From assembly GCA_964531325.1 (NCBI GenBank), contig CAZHCW010000013.1, positions 46,365-110,364 of the forward strand: a stretch of 64,000 nt of DNA, written 5' to 3'. Shown here piece by piece: positions 17,581 to 25,551 of this stretch (positions are counted from its first letter, which is position 1; every line of letters begins with the position of its first letter). The translations under genes and the position numbers were made by a program. The stretch is from UTCHB3 sp964531325 (lineage in GTDB: Bacteria; Bacteroidota; Ignavibacteria; Ignavibacteriales; Ignavibacteriaceae). The notes beneath the pieces are model-generated. The model ran no database searches and was not told the origin of the DNA. It saw nothing but the letters and a program-made list of their open reading frames with translations.

Positions 17581-20399
17581 CAAAAGTCCCATCCAAAAAA
17601 GAACTGGTAAAATAGTCCGTCTTGAAATCTTGTGAAATTTCCTTCAATCTTTTTTCCAATATCATATCTGAAAACCATAAGATTAAAAAGATTAAACCGG
17701 AATCCAAATCCGACACTCCCAAGGGTTTCTTTATAAGTTTTATCCCACAACGAGCCTGCATCAAAAAAGAGAGCACCTCGCAAACCTGAAAAACTTATTC
17801 CCAAAAATGGCAATTGAAGTGCGATTCTGTCAATCAATGGAAACCGTAATTCCACCGAAGTCATCCAAAATTTTTGTCCTCTCAAACCAAATCTCGGGTA
17901 ACCTCTTAAATCCCAACTTCCTCCGGCAATATATCTCCTGGTTGTGGTTCCCTCATTCCAATAAAGCGAGCCTCTAAATGCCAGTGAAGTTGTGTAAAGC
18001 AATCTCTGATAATGTCGATAATCAACAATTAAACTGTAATAGTTTTCATTACCATACCTGATATCGTGTGTCATGCCCAATTGAAGACGAAATCTTGTTC
18101 CATCCAATGGGCCTGAAGGTCCCCACAAAGCATTGTCAAAAATATATGCCACACTGTTTGAAAGCAAAAGTGATTTGGTGTCATTCCCAAAACCAATTAT
18201 ATCTTTATTTATATTAGCGAGAGAAACCGAAGTTTCAACCCTGTCAAATGACGAAAAAGGATATTGCAACAAAAAATATGACCCAAAACTTTTTTCGTAA
18301 TAATATTCATCACTCTCTCTTAGATCGTATCTTCTTCCCCTGTAATTGAATATCCCATAACCCAGATTCGCCCTGTTTTTTGATATTATGCGAAAAATAT
18401 CCACATTAAAGTTTTCAAGAAAATCAGATTGAGTCTCGGCAGTGTTAAACAGCAACATAAAAAACTTATCGTCCCCCAAGAGATCACTTAATGAAAAAAG
18501 TGCTCCGCCTCTGGTACCAAACACTGGATCGGTCGATATCTGACTTTGTGCATAATCGAGTGTATATTCTTTTTTATATTTAAGAAGCGTCTTTTTGCTG
18601 TCTGCTGAAAGAAATGAGAACTCCTTCTTTATAAATTTGTTTGCGTTATCATTCACAACCGATCGAATTTTAATCGAATCCCTGTCTAAAAGGGAATACC
18701 TGTAGATATCGAAACTGAGTCTTTCAATGGATGTAAAAAAGAGAGTGTTATTGTGATAAACAAAGGGAGTCTCGATTCCTGAATAAAGAGCAGAGACAGA
18801 CATTGCTGTATCCGATATCATCCCGTCTTTAACATTAAATTTGTAAAGATTAAAAACTCCATCTGCATCATTTGCCACTATCAATTCACTTTTGCTTTCA
18901 ACTAGTTTGGGGTAGGCGAAGTTGGAACCGGCAAATGTAATTTGTTCAACAGCCAAATCATTTTTATTCAATTTAAATAAGTTGCTGACATTTTTTAAGT
19001 CAGTGGAAGTTCTGTCTGAAACAAAAATTATTTCATTTTTGGATAATCCCTCAGTGGGGTATCTGTCATCAAAATTGTCATTTGTCAAACGCAACAACCC
19101 ATTCTCTTCTACATTTAAAGAATATAAATCGGTGTATCCCCTTTTGTCAATTCCACGAAAAAGGAGATCACCCGCAGAAGTAAATGAAGGATCAGAAATT
19201 GAGACAATACTATCGAATCTTACCGAATTTACCTCTTTTCTCTCTTTCACATCATAAAAATGAATAACATCACTTCCACCCGATTTTGTCACAAACGCAG
19301 CAATCCCCTTTGATGAAACGGAAAGAGACGGTTCAAAAAGGTGAACAGCCTCATATTTTGAACCCCTCTCGGCAGTAATTAAACGGTGGGTATTAATCGT
19401 TTTTGTAAATGTGGAATCCATCTCTGCTGCATATAAAGACGAATACCCGTCCTTGTTTGCAGTATAAATGAGATAATATTTATTGGAGGTAGAGTCCACC
19501 CAGATATTTGGATCAAAATTATATCCTCCTTGAACAATCTTTTTTGCCTCGAGGGCATTTGATGAATGTGTTTGAACAAGCGGAAAATATTTTTTTCTTT
19601 CGAACTCTCTCCATTCCGCGTCAATTTCATCAACCGGTTTACGAAGGGTTAAAGCGAGCACTTCATCAAAATCTTCTGAGAGGTGGAGGTTCTCAAGTAT
19701 CTTCGCAATGTACCACCTTCCATATTTTTCACTCACAAATTCCATGAAAGACTGACCAAACTTATACATAATAAAACTTCCATAAAAAGCGTCAATATCT
19801 TTCAAACCGGTAAAATAGTTATTCAACATTGCATCTCTCATAACCATGTTTGCCTGTGCATCAGGCTTTGTTGAATAAAACTCTGCGATCCCCTCAATAA
19901 ACCATAAAGGCGGAAAGTTCCCGGCAGTCCAGCGACGATCACGATATATTCTTGAAATCTTTGTTGTCATGAATACATGTGTCAGTTCATGGTTAATCAC
20001 ATGTCTAAACTGTTCAATCGAACCAAGAAATGGAATAACCACTCTACCTTTCATAAATTCAAAAAAACCACCAACCCCTTCAGGAATAAACCCGGGGGAT
20101 ACATTGGTTTGTTGAAATTGTATATGGGTGTTGTAAAAAATAAGGGGGATCGGGTAGGTTATTACATGATTAAAATCTACTTTGAGACGGGAATAAGCAT
20201 TTTCAGCGATCCCTGCACCAATTTCAGCAACATGTTCCATCTCTGAATTGTAATAAATATCGAAGTGTTCGGTTTTCAGAACCCGCCAGTCAAAATCCTC
20301 GTATTGAACCTTGTTTCTGCCAAAATAATAATATTGTGCTGAGACCGTAGCCGGTAGCGTTACAAAACAGATTATTAATAACAAAAAGGCTTTTTTCAA
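17580..20399 (-). CDS. Secreted peptidase MA-like / TolB-like propeller / outer-membrane barrel protein
   Basis: A 939-residue protein with a Sec signal (cleavage near VSAQ). Residues about 40-260 form a gluzincin-like domain with HELTH (137-141) and a downstream FIEGIAEFYS glutamate (169). Residues about 280-600 carry TolB/WD40-like blades (NKYYLIYTANKDGYSSLYAAE, GDLLFRGIDKRGYTDLYSLN, NEIIFVSDRTSTDL). The C-terminal third resembles an Omp85/surface-antigen barrel (YIAGGSWDLRGYPRFGLRG, LFFDAGSLW, terminal phenylalanine FFFGWDF). Together this suggests an outer-membrane protein with a periplasmic or surface protease module. Related large proteins exist in Bacteroidota without known function. 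Start codon TTG at 20399. Confidence 0.8.
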   Translation of the reverse strand: MKKAFLLLIICFVTLPATVSAQYYYFGRNKVQYEDFDWRVLKTEHFDIYYNSEMEHVAEIGAGIAENAYSRLKVDFNHVITYPIPLIFYNTHIQFQQTNVSPGFIPEGVGGFFEFMKGRVVIPFLGSIEQFRHVINHELTHVFMTTKISRIYRDRRWTAGNFPPLWFIEGIAEFYSTKPDAQANMVMRDAMLNNYFTGLKDIDAFYGSFIMYKFGQSFMEFVSEKYGRWYIAKILENLHLSEDFDEVLALTLRKPVDEIDAEWREFERKKYFPLVQTHSSNALEAKKIVQGGYNFDPNIWVDSTSNKYYLIYTANKDGYSSLYAAEMDSTFTKTINTHRLITAERGSKYEAVHLFEPSLSVSSKGIAAFVTKSGGSDVIHFYDVKERKEVNSVRFDSIVSISDPSFTSAGDLLFRGIDKRGYTDLYSLNVEENGLLRLTNDNFDDRYPTEGLSKNEIIFVSDRTSTDLKNVSNLFKLNKNDLAVEQITFAGSNFAYPKLVESKSELIVANDADGVFNLYKFNVKDGMISDTAMSVSALYSGIETPFVYHNNTLFFTSIERLSFDIYRYSLLDRDSIKIRSVVNDNANKFIKKEFSFLSADSKKTLLKYKKEYTLDYAQSQISTDPVFGTRGGALFSLSDLLGDDKFFMLLFNTAETQSDFLENFNVDIFRIISKNRANLGYGIFNYRGRRYDLRESDEYYYEKSFGSYFLLQYPFSSFDRVETSVSLANINKDIIGFGNDTKSLLLSNSVAYIFDNALWGPSGPLDGTRFRLQLGMTHDIRYGNENYYSLIVDYRHYQRLLYTTSLAFRGSLYWNEGTTTRRYIAGGSWDLRGYPRFGLRGQKFWMTSVELRFPLIDRIALQLPFLGISFSGLRGALFFDAGSLWDKTYKETLGSVGFGFRFNLFNLMVFRYDIGKKIEGNFTRFQDGLFYQFFFGWDF

Positions 20400-20474
20400 T
20401 GAAGAATTTCCAAGGTTCTATTCAATATTCTCTTTAACAAATTCCAAAATGATGGAATTTAACAGGATTGCCGC

Positions 20475-22241
20475 TTATATGAGATGCCTTGTCCTCTGAA
20501 TTTTAAATTCTTCGAAGAACGCCTGTATTTTCTCAATAACTTCCTCTTCTGAAGAACATTTAAAGCATTCATCTGCAAGTTCTTTTGCCCTGCTATAGCT
20601 GAATGACCGTATAGTTCTCTTGATCGAAGGAGCTGCTGCCGGCGACACTGAAAGCGAATGTAGTCCCAAACCAACCAATAGCGGTACAGCGAGGGTATCA
20701 GCCGCCATTTCACCGCATATGCTGATCTTGATATCAATGTCTTTGCAGTCTGAAATTATATAGGCCAAAGTACGGATTATCGCAGGATGAAACTCCTGGT
20801 AGAGATCAACTACCATGTCATTCCCTCTGTCAACTGCCATCATATACTGAATTAAATCGTTCGTCCCGATACTAAAAAAGTCAACTTCAAGAGCAAGTTG
20901 TGAGGCAAGAACCGAAGCTGAAGGAACCTCAATCATTATTCCCAACTGAAAATCGGATGAGAATTTTTTCCCGTCCCGTTTTAGTTCTTCTTTACAAATT
21001 TCTATTAACTCTTTTGTTTCGCGTATCTCTTTGATGGTGGAAACCATCGGTAGCATAAAGCTGATGTTCCTGTTTACAGCCGCACGAAGAATCGCCTTTA
21101 TTTGATGCTTAAAAAGGTCTGTATTGTCGAGCAGGAATCTGATTCCCCTTAATCCGAGAAATGGATTTTTCTCTGAGGGATGGAATAATCTTGTTTTATC
21201 CCCACCCAGATCGAAAGCACGAATTGTTGCATTATCAGGATAGACCCTCGCTGAAAGGTCTGAATATATTTTTGTTTGCGTTTCTTCGTCAGGGAATTCA
21301 CCAAGTTCTTCAATTAGTTGCTCGGTTCTGTAAAGTCCCACTCCCCTGGTTCCACTCGTCGCAAGTTTTTCAATTTCACCACTAACATCCACATTTGCCT
21401 GAATCTCAATCTCAACCCCATCAAGAGTAACAGAAGGAAGATCCATCAGCTCTTTCATCCCTTCATTTACTTTGTTGAGATGTTCAATTTTGTCTTTAAA
21501 AAACGCTATTTGTTCTTCGGTGGGATTAATAAACACATAACCATAAAATCCATCAACTATCAGGTCGGTTCCGTTTTCAACCATTTCCAGAACTTTTGGA
21601 ACACCAAGAATTGCAGGAATGCTAAGAGACCTTGCTATAATCGCGGCATGTGAAGTAAGCCCGCCATGTTCGGTTATATACCCCTTTACATCACTTCTCG
21701 CAAAAAGAATAGTGTCAGCGGGTGTAAGCATTTCACTGACCACCACAGTTCCCTCAATCACCTTACCCGACCATCTCTCTTTTTTTAGATTCCTTATTAT
21801 TCTGTTTCTGATGTCTTCAATGTCGTTCCCTCTTTCTTTCATATAAGCATCTTCGGCATCATACATCACGGTCATAACTTTGTTAAATTCTTCTTTTACA
21901 ATGCTTTCAGGTTCGCGTTCCTCTTCAACTATCCTTTGTTCTATCACGCCTATAAGTTCGGGGTCTTCAAGAATTAAAAGTTGTGCTTCAAAGATGGCAG
22001 CTCTCTGCTCCCCCATTTTCTCTTTGGCAACATTAAATATTTTGTCAAGTTCTTTTTTTGACCTTTCCAAAGCTTCTCGAAATGCCGAGATCGCCTGGTC
22101 AACATCATCTATCTTTCCATCCTTAATGACGATGGATTCTTTGGAGTAGATGTATGCATTTCCTATGTAAAGCCCTGGTGCTGCGGGTATCCCCTTCAGC
22201 CAGTTATACGAACTTCTAAGAAGTGACTCATAACCTTTCAT
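20475..22241 (-). CDS. ptsI: PTS enzyme I, phosphoenolpyruvate-protein phosphotransferase
   Basis: Transfers phosphate from PEP to HPr in the cytoplasm. 588 residues, typical of the family. The phosphorylated histidine is His198 in GGLTSHAAIIARS; the PEP-binding barrel shows RAFDLGGDKTRLF, NPFLGLRGIRF, GIMIEVPSA, FFSIGTNDLIQYMMAVDRGN and the catalytic cysteine in SICGEMA. The ATG overlaps the end of the HPr gene (ATGA). No EII components are visible in the window, so it may serve a regulatory phosphorelay rather than sugar uptake, but EIIs could lie elsewhere. Confidence 0.95.
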   Translation of the reverse strand: MKGYESLLRSSYNWLKGIPAAPGLYIGNAYIYSKESIVIKDGKIDDVDQAISAFREALERSKKELDKIFNVAKEKMGEQRAAIFEAQLLILEDPELIGVIEQRIVEEEREPESIVKEEFNKVMTVMYDAEDAYMKERGNDIEDIRNRIIRNLKKERWSGKVIEGTVVVSEMLTPADTILFARSDVKGYITEHGGLTSHAAIIARSLSIPAILGVPKVLEMVENGTDLIVDGFYGYVFINPTEEQIAFFKDKIEHLNKVNEGMKELMDLPSVTLDGVEIEIQANVDVSGEIEKLATSGTRGVGLYRTEQLIEELGEFPDEETQTKIYSDLSARVYPDNATIRAFDLGGDKTRLFHPSEKNPFLGLRGIRFLLDNTDLFKHQIKAILRAAVNRNISFMLPMVSTIKEIRETKELIEICKEELKRDGKKFSSDFQLGIMIEVPSASVLASQLALEVDFFSIGTNDLIQYMMAVDRGNDMVVDLYQEFHPAIIRTLAYIISDCKDIDIKISICGEMAADTLAVPLLVGLGLHSLSVSPAAAPSIKRTIRSFSYSRAKELADECFKCSSEEEVIEKIQAFFEEFKIQRTRHLI

Positions 22242-22504
22242 AACTCCTCAAATCCTCTCGTAAAAAAAGTGCAAATTTCCTCCGACATTTTATCTTCGTC
22301 TGCTCCCTCAAAATCCAGGTCAAGTTCAGAGCCTTGAGCGGCAGCAAGTGTCATTACACCAATTATACTTTTCCCGTTGATCCTGTAACCGTCTTTCGAT
22401 ATAAAAAACTGCGATTTATATTTTGATGCTATCTTAACTATCATGGCTGCAGGTCTTGTGTGTAAACCTGCTCTGTTCACTATTTTAACTCTTTTATTGA
22501 TCAT
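22238..22504 (-). CDS. ptsH: HPr phosphocarrier protein
   Basis: An 88-residue HPr. The active-site histidine is His15 in NRAGLHTRPAA, and the regulatory serine is Ser46 in GKSIIGVM, both at the classic positions. Presence of Ser46 in this context is the pattern seen where an HPr kinase/phosphorylase modifies HPr; no hprK gene is in the window. The gene lies 9 bases downstream of the polyprenyl synthase gene and is translationally coupled to ptsI. Confidence 0.95.
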   Translation of the reverse strand: MINKRVKIVNRAGLHTRPAAMIVKIASKYKSQFFISKDGYRINGKSIIGVMTLAAAQGSELDLDFEGADEDKMSEEICTFFTRGFEEL

Positions 22505-22513
22505 TATTTGGGC

Positions 22514-23491
22514 CTATTTGGTCCGGTTTAGCAAAGCGTTTGCCAATGAAATAAACATCTCAATATCCTCGGGTTGCTTCAATACTTCCAATTGACGCAA
22601 AGCCTCATTTGTAAGTCTTTCAACCTCATTTCGGGCATCTTCGAGCACTCCGAGATTAGCATACAAATTTTTAAAATATGATATTTCTTCAGGTTTGGCG
22701 CCTTTATTTGTCACAATTCTTTCGAGTGAAATCAGATCGTCTCCGGTTGCCTTTTCAAGTGCTTTCAAGAACAAAAATGTCTTTTTCCCCTCAAGGAGGT
22801 CACCACCAACCGGTTTTCCAAGAGCAGACGCATCAGCGGTTATATCAAGCAGATCATCCTGTATCTGAAATGCCAGTCCAACAAGGTACCCATAATTTGA
22901 AAGGGCTTCCACCTCAGCATCACTCCCACCCCCAAGAATTGCACCAACAGCACAACACATCCGGGAAAGTGCCGCAGTCTTTTTACCAATCATATCAATG
23001 TATTCGTGTAATGAAACCTCACTCCTCATTTCAAAATCTTTATCAAGACTCTGTCCCTCACACACCTCGATTAATCCTTTGGTGAAGTGTTCCACCGCTT
23101 TGGCATTCCCTTTCAGGTCTCTTTGCAGATACTCATAAGCAGCAGCCAATAATACATCACCGGTGAGAATTGCTGTGCTTAAATCATATTTTATATGCAG
23201 CGTTTTCCTGCCGCGTCTCGTATCAGCGTTGTCCATAATATCATCATGAACAAGTGTAAAATTGTGAAGCATCTCTACAGCAAGCGAAGCATGGATAACA
23301 TCATCCCATGAACCTCCCACCGCTTTTGCCGAAAACATCACAAGAACGGGTCTAATCCTTTTTCCGGGACTCTCCATGATGTAACCCGCCGGTTCATACA
23401 AAGATGCCGGTTCCCGACCTTTCATTACCTGCAATAGCAGATTGTCAATTTTTTCTTTGGCTTCGCCGTATAATTTTTTAAAGTCTTCCAT
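22514..23491 (-). CDS. Polyprenyl (probably farnesyl/geranylgeranyl) diphosphate synthase
   Basis: A 325-residue trans-prenyltransferase that condenses isopentenyl diphosphate with allylic diphosphates. The first aspartate-rich motif is DDIMD (83-87) followed by DTRRG, and the second is QDDLLD (211-216). The residue five positions before the first motif is Phe78; a bulky residue there is associated with short (C15-C20) products, but the exact length cannot be called from this alone. It directly follows the type 2 IPP isomerase gene by 3 bases, so the two enzymes supply and consume IPP/DMAPP within one operon. Confidence 0.88.
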   Translation of the reverse strand: MEDFKKLYGEAKEKIDNLLLQVMKGREPASLYEPAGYIMESPGKRIRPVLVMFSAKAVGGSWDDVIHASLAVEMLHNFTLVHDDIMDNADTRRGRKTLHIKYDLSTAILTGDVLLAAAYEYLQRDLKGNAKAVEHFTKGLIEVCEGQSLDKDFEMRSEVSLHEYIDMIGKKTAALSRMCCAVGAILGGGSDAEVEALSNYGYLVGLAFQIQDDLLDITADASALGKPVGGDLLEGKKTFLFLKALEKATGDDLISLERIVTNKGAKPEEISYFKNLYANLGVLEDARNEVERLTNEALRQLEVLKQPEDIEMFISLANALLNRTK

Positions 23492-23494
23492 TTC

Positions 23495-24538
23495 TTAGAA
23501 CATATCCTGTTTTTTTGCGATTTTATCCATTTTTAACTCTTCAATCGATTGTGATCCTGTTAAAAACATCACTTTTTTAACTGTCTCAAACCATTCAGAA
23601 ACCATTTTTACAACACCGGATTCTCCGTTTTCGTGCAATTCCTTTAAAACTTTTCTCGCTGAGGCAGTCAGGTCTGCTCCCAATGCCAATGATTTCGCTA
23701 TATCCATTCCTGAAGATATACCTCCGGAAGCTGTAAGGAGGAAATTATAACTGCCTCTGAGTGCATTTACCTTTCTGATGCAGTAGGTAGTGGGCATACC
23801 CCAATCCCAAAAATCGTGTTGTTTGTTACCACCATTCCTTAAAATTTCAACTCCCGACCACGATGTTCCACCGGCACCGGCAACATCTATCATGTCAACC
23901 CCCGTCCAGAGCAATTCATCTGCAACTTTTTCGTCAATCCCAGCCCCCACTTCCTTCACAAAGATTGGAATTTCCAGCTCTTTCTTCATCCCGGCAATAG
24001 CGGTTAGAAGCCCCTTAAAGTTTGTTTCTCCTCCTTTTTGGAAGAGCTCCTGGGCAGGATTCAGATGCACAGTTAATGCATTTATATGTGAGTTTTTGAT
24101 AAGGTTTAACAATTTTTTAATAATCCCCGCCTCAACCACCTGTGCCGCGCCGATGTTCCCTATTAAAGGGATGTCACCCGATGCTTTTCGAATGAGATCA
24201 AAATGAGAATTAAACCTGTCACTGTCGAGCGCATATCTTTGACTTCCCAGCCCAAGCGGAATGTTCAACTCTTTTGCAACTCGCGCAAGCTTTAGATTTA
24301 TGTTAACTGTTTCATCTGTACCCCCTGTCATGCAGGAGATGTAGAAAGGCAATCTGATTAATTTTCCAAAAAAATTAAAACTGAGATCAATTTCATCAAT
24401 ATTAACTTCGGAAAGTGCATAATGTAAAAACGAGTAGTGTTCAAATCCGGTTGTAATTTCTTTAAAAGCAACGGCATCAGAAGCACACAAATCGAGGTGT
24501 TCTTGTTTTCGTTTTATCAGTTCATCGTCAGGGGTCAT
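23495..24538 (-). CDS. fni: Type 2 isopentenyl-diphosphate delta-isomerase
   Basis: FMN- and NADPH-dependent isomerase interconverting IPP and DMAPP. The 347-residue protein begins RKQEHLDLC with the conserved early pattern, then FYISCMTGGT, GLGSQRYAL, NIGAAQ, the flavin-binding VKEVGAGI, DVAGAGGTSW and LTASGGISSGMDIAKSLALGA. These match the fni/IDI-2 family and not the unrelated type 1 enzyme. ATG at 24538. It is the first gene of the long minus-strand group that continues to ptsI and probably to 16462; the 490-base gap upstream separates it from the divergent nos cluster. Confidence 0.93.
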   Translation of the reverse strand: MTPDDELIKRKQEHLDLCASDAVAFKEITTGFEHYSFLHYALSEVNIDEIDLSFNFFGKLIRLPFYISCMTGGTDETVNINLKLARVAKELNIPLGLGSQRYALDSDRFNSHFDLIRKASGDIPLIGNIGAAQVVEAGIIKKLLNLIKNSHINALTVHLNPAQELFQKGGETNFKGLLTAIAGMKKELEIPIFVKEVGAGIDEKVADELLWTGVDMIDVAGAGGTSWSGVEILRNGGNKQHDFWDWGMPTTYCIRKVNALRGSYNFLLTASGGISSGMDIAKSLALGADLTASARKVLKELHENGESGVVKMVSEWFETVKKVMFLTGSQSIEELKMDKIAKKQDMF

Positions 24539-24659
24539 TCAAATCAAAAATATTATGGTAATATTTTCAATATAAACATTTTTTTTCAAAATTTTAGAAG
24601 GTTTCAGAGGCTTGGAACCAAATTAAAGCAGCTAAAGTAAAAAAGATAGAAACAAGTGC

Positions 24660-24763
24660 CTTCGACATCAACCGTCGGTAACTTTTTTCAGTCTAAACAA
24701 CCATTTCAGGTTAGACTCACAGGCGTCAATTAAGGCTGTCTCTCGCAACGGACAGCCTTTTTT
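24660..24763 (+). ncRNA. Candidate structured small RNA ending in an intrinsic terminator
   Basis: Three hairpins in a row on the plus strand: CGAC/GTCG (24663-24666 with 24674-24677), AGTCTAA/TTAGACT (24690-24696 with 24711-24717) and the terminator stem AAGGCTGTC/GACAGCCTT followed by T-rich sequence. No protein gene lies upstream on this strand for more than 20 kb, so this terminator has no mRNA to end; a short independent transcript is the simplest reading. It does not match any riboswitch or tRNA I recognise. The promoter is not clear. Confidence 0.45.
24732..24763 (+). terminator. Intrinsic terminator
   Basis: A perfect 9-bp stem (AAGGCTGTC at 24732-24740 with GACAGCCTT at 24751-24759), 10-base loop, then a run of six T. 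It faces away from the fni gene, which is on the other strand, and lies about 60 bases upstream of the nos promoter, so it would also insulate the nos cluster from upstream transcription. Confidence 0.85.
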
Positions 24764-24819
24764 ATTTATCCGTGACTTCACTTCTCCCCAACTAATAAAA
24801 AATTAATTTTGGAAAGTAC

Positions 24820-24850
24820 TTGACATTTGATTTTAAATACCCTATATTTG
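24820..24850 (+). promoter_or_regulatory. Promoter of the nos cluster
   Basis: TTGACA at 24820-24825 and TATATT at 24843-24848 with exactly 17 bases between them. The downstream box extends to TATATTTG (24843-24850), matching the Bacteroidota -7 consensus TAnnTTTG. This is the best promoter-like sequence I found in the window. A palindrome begins at the very next base. The cytochrome c start codon is 180 bases downstream, giving a long leader. Confidence 0.7.
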
Positions 24851-24872
24851 AATCAGACTTTTTTATCTGATT
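24851..24872 (+). promoter_or_regulatory. Palindromic operator candidate, copy 1
   Basis: AATCAGA and TCTGATT, a perfect 7-bp inverted repeat separated by 8 bases (CTTTTTTA). It touches the -7 box of the nos promoter, the position expected for a repressor. The Rrf2-type regulator encoded at the end of the same gene cluster is the obvious candidate to bind it; that assignment is inference. Confidence 0.55.
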
Positions 24873-24991
24873 TAAGAATGAAAAACAAAATGCCCAAAAC
24901 AGTTCAAAATCGCAATGTCCAAATGGTCGGAATGTTAAAGCCAATGGTTTTAACTACTCCCCCATCAATTTTGAGCTTTCATTTGAATACA

Positions 24992-25013
24992 AATCAGACT
25001 TTTTTATCCGAAC
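24992..25013 (+). promoter_or_regulatory. Operator-like site, copy 2
   Basis: The left arm and spacer of copy 1 are repeated exactly (AATCAGACTTTTTTATC) while the right arm is degenerate (TCCGAAC against TCTGATT). Both copies are preceded by TTTGAAT. The site lies 16 bases before the cytochrome c start codon and just upstream of its GGAGG ribosome-binding site. The two copies are 141 bases apart. Confidence 0.5.
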
Positions 25014-25029
25014 TAATTCTGGAGGTATC

Positions 25030-25530
25030 ATGTCTTTAAAGACTTTTTATTCAACAATCTTTACTTTATCCATTGTTTCACTTGTTGTTTTCACCGGTTG
25101 TGGTGGTGGAGATGCAGAAGCACCAAAGAAATCGAATGCGGCTGCTACTACTTCAGGTGTAGAGAATACATCAGGCCTTTCCGATTTTCAACTTGAAAAT
25201 GGAATTGGACCTGTAACTGAAAAACTTACCCTTGGCGAAATTGATCTTGCAAAAGCTTCAAGAGGCGAAAAAGTATTTAACGAAAAATGCGCATCCTGCC
25301 ATAAACTTGATGAAAAATATGTAGGGCCTCCCCAGAGAGATGTTACCTCACGCAGATCACCCGAATATATAGTGAACATGATTATGAACCCCGACGAGAT
25401 GGGGAAAAAACATCCTGAAGCAAAAAAGAAGCTGGCTGAATATATGACCCAAATGCCTTTTCAAAATGTTAGCATGCAAGAGGCTCTCGATATTCTGGAA
25501 TACTTCAGATCTGTAAACCCTAAAAAATAA
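25030..25530 (+). CDS. Cytochrome c lipoprotein of the nos cluster
   Basis: A 166-residue monohaem c-type cytochrome. The signal peptide ends in lipobox FTGC (Cys24), followed by a low-complexity Ala/Ser/Thr linker. The haem site is CASCH (87-91) and the probable axial methionine is Met142 in TQMPF. Cytochromes of this type are common just before clade II nosZ and are thought to deliver electrons to the reductase in place of the NosR route. GGAGG lies five bases before the ATG. nosZ follows after 21 bases. Confidence 0.9.
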   Translation: MSLKTFYSTIFTLSIVSLVVFTGCGGGDAEAPKKSNAAATTSGVENTSGLSDFQLENGIGPVTEKLTLGEIDLAKASRGEKVFNEKCASCHKLDEKYVGPPQRDVTSRRSPEYIVNMIMNPDEMGKKHPEAKKKLAEYMTQMPFQNVSMQEALDILEYFRSVNPKK

Positions 25531-25551
25531 CCATTTATCGAAAGTATCACA

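Noticed and set aside
24660..24763. tRNA gene
   Set aside because: GGTTAGACTC recalls a T arm, but there is no acceptor stem or anticodon arm with the right geometry; hairpins fit a terminator-ended RNA better.
24827..25039. 70-codon frame across the nos promoter and both operator copies
   Set aside because: The similarity between its two halves comes from the duplicated operator; it starts inside the promoter and runs over the cytochrome c start.
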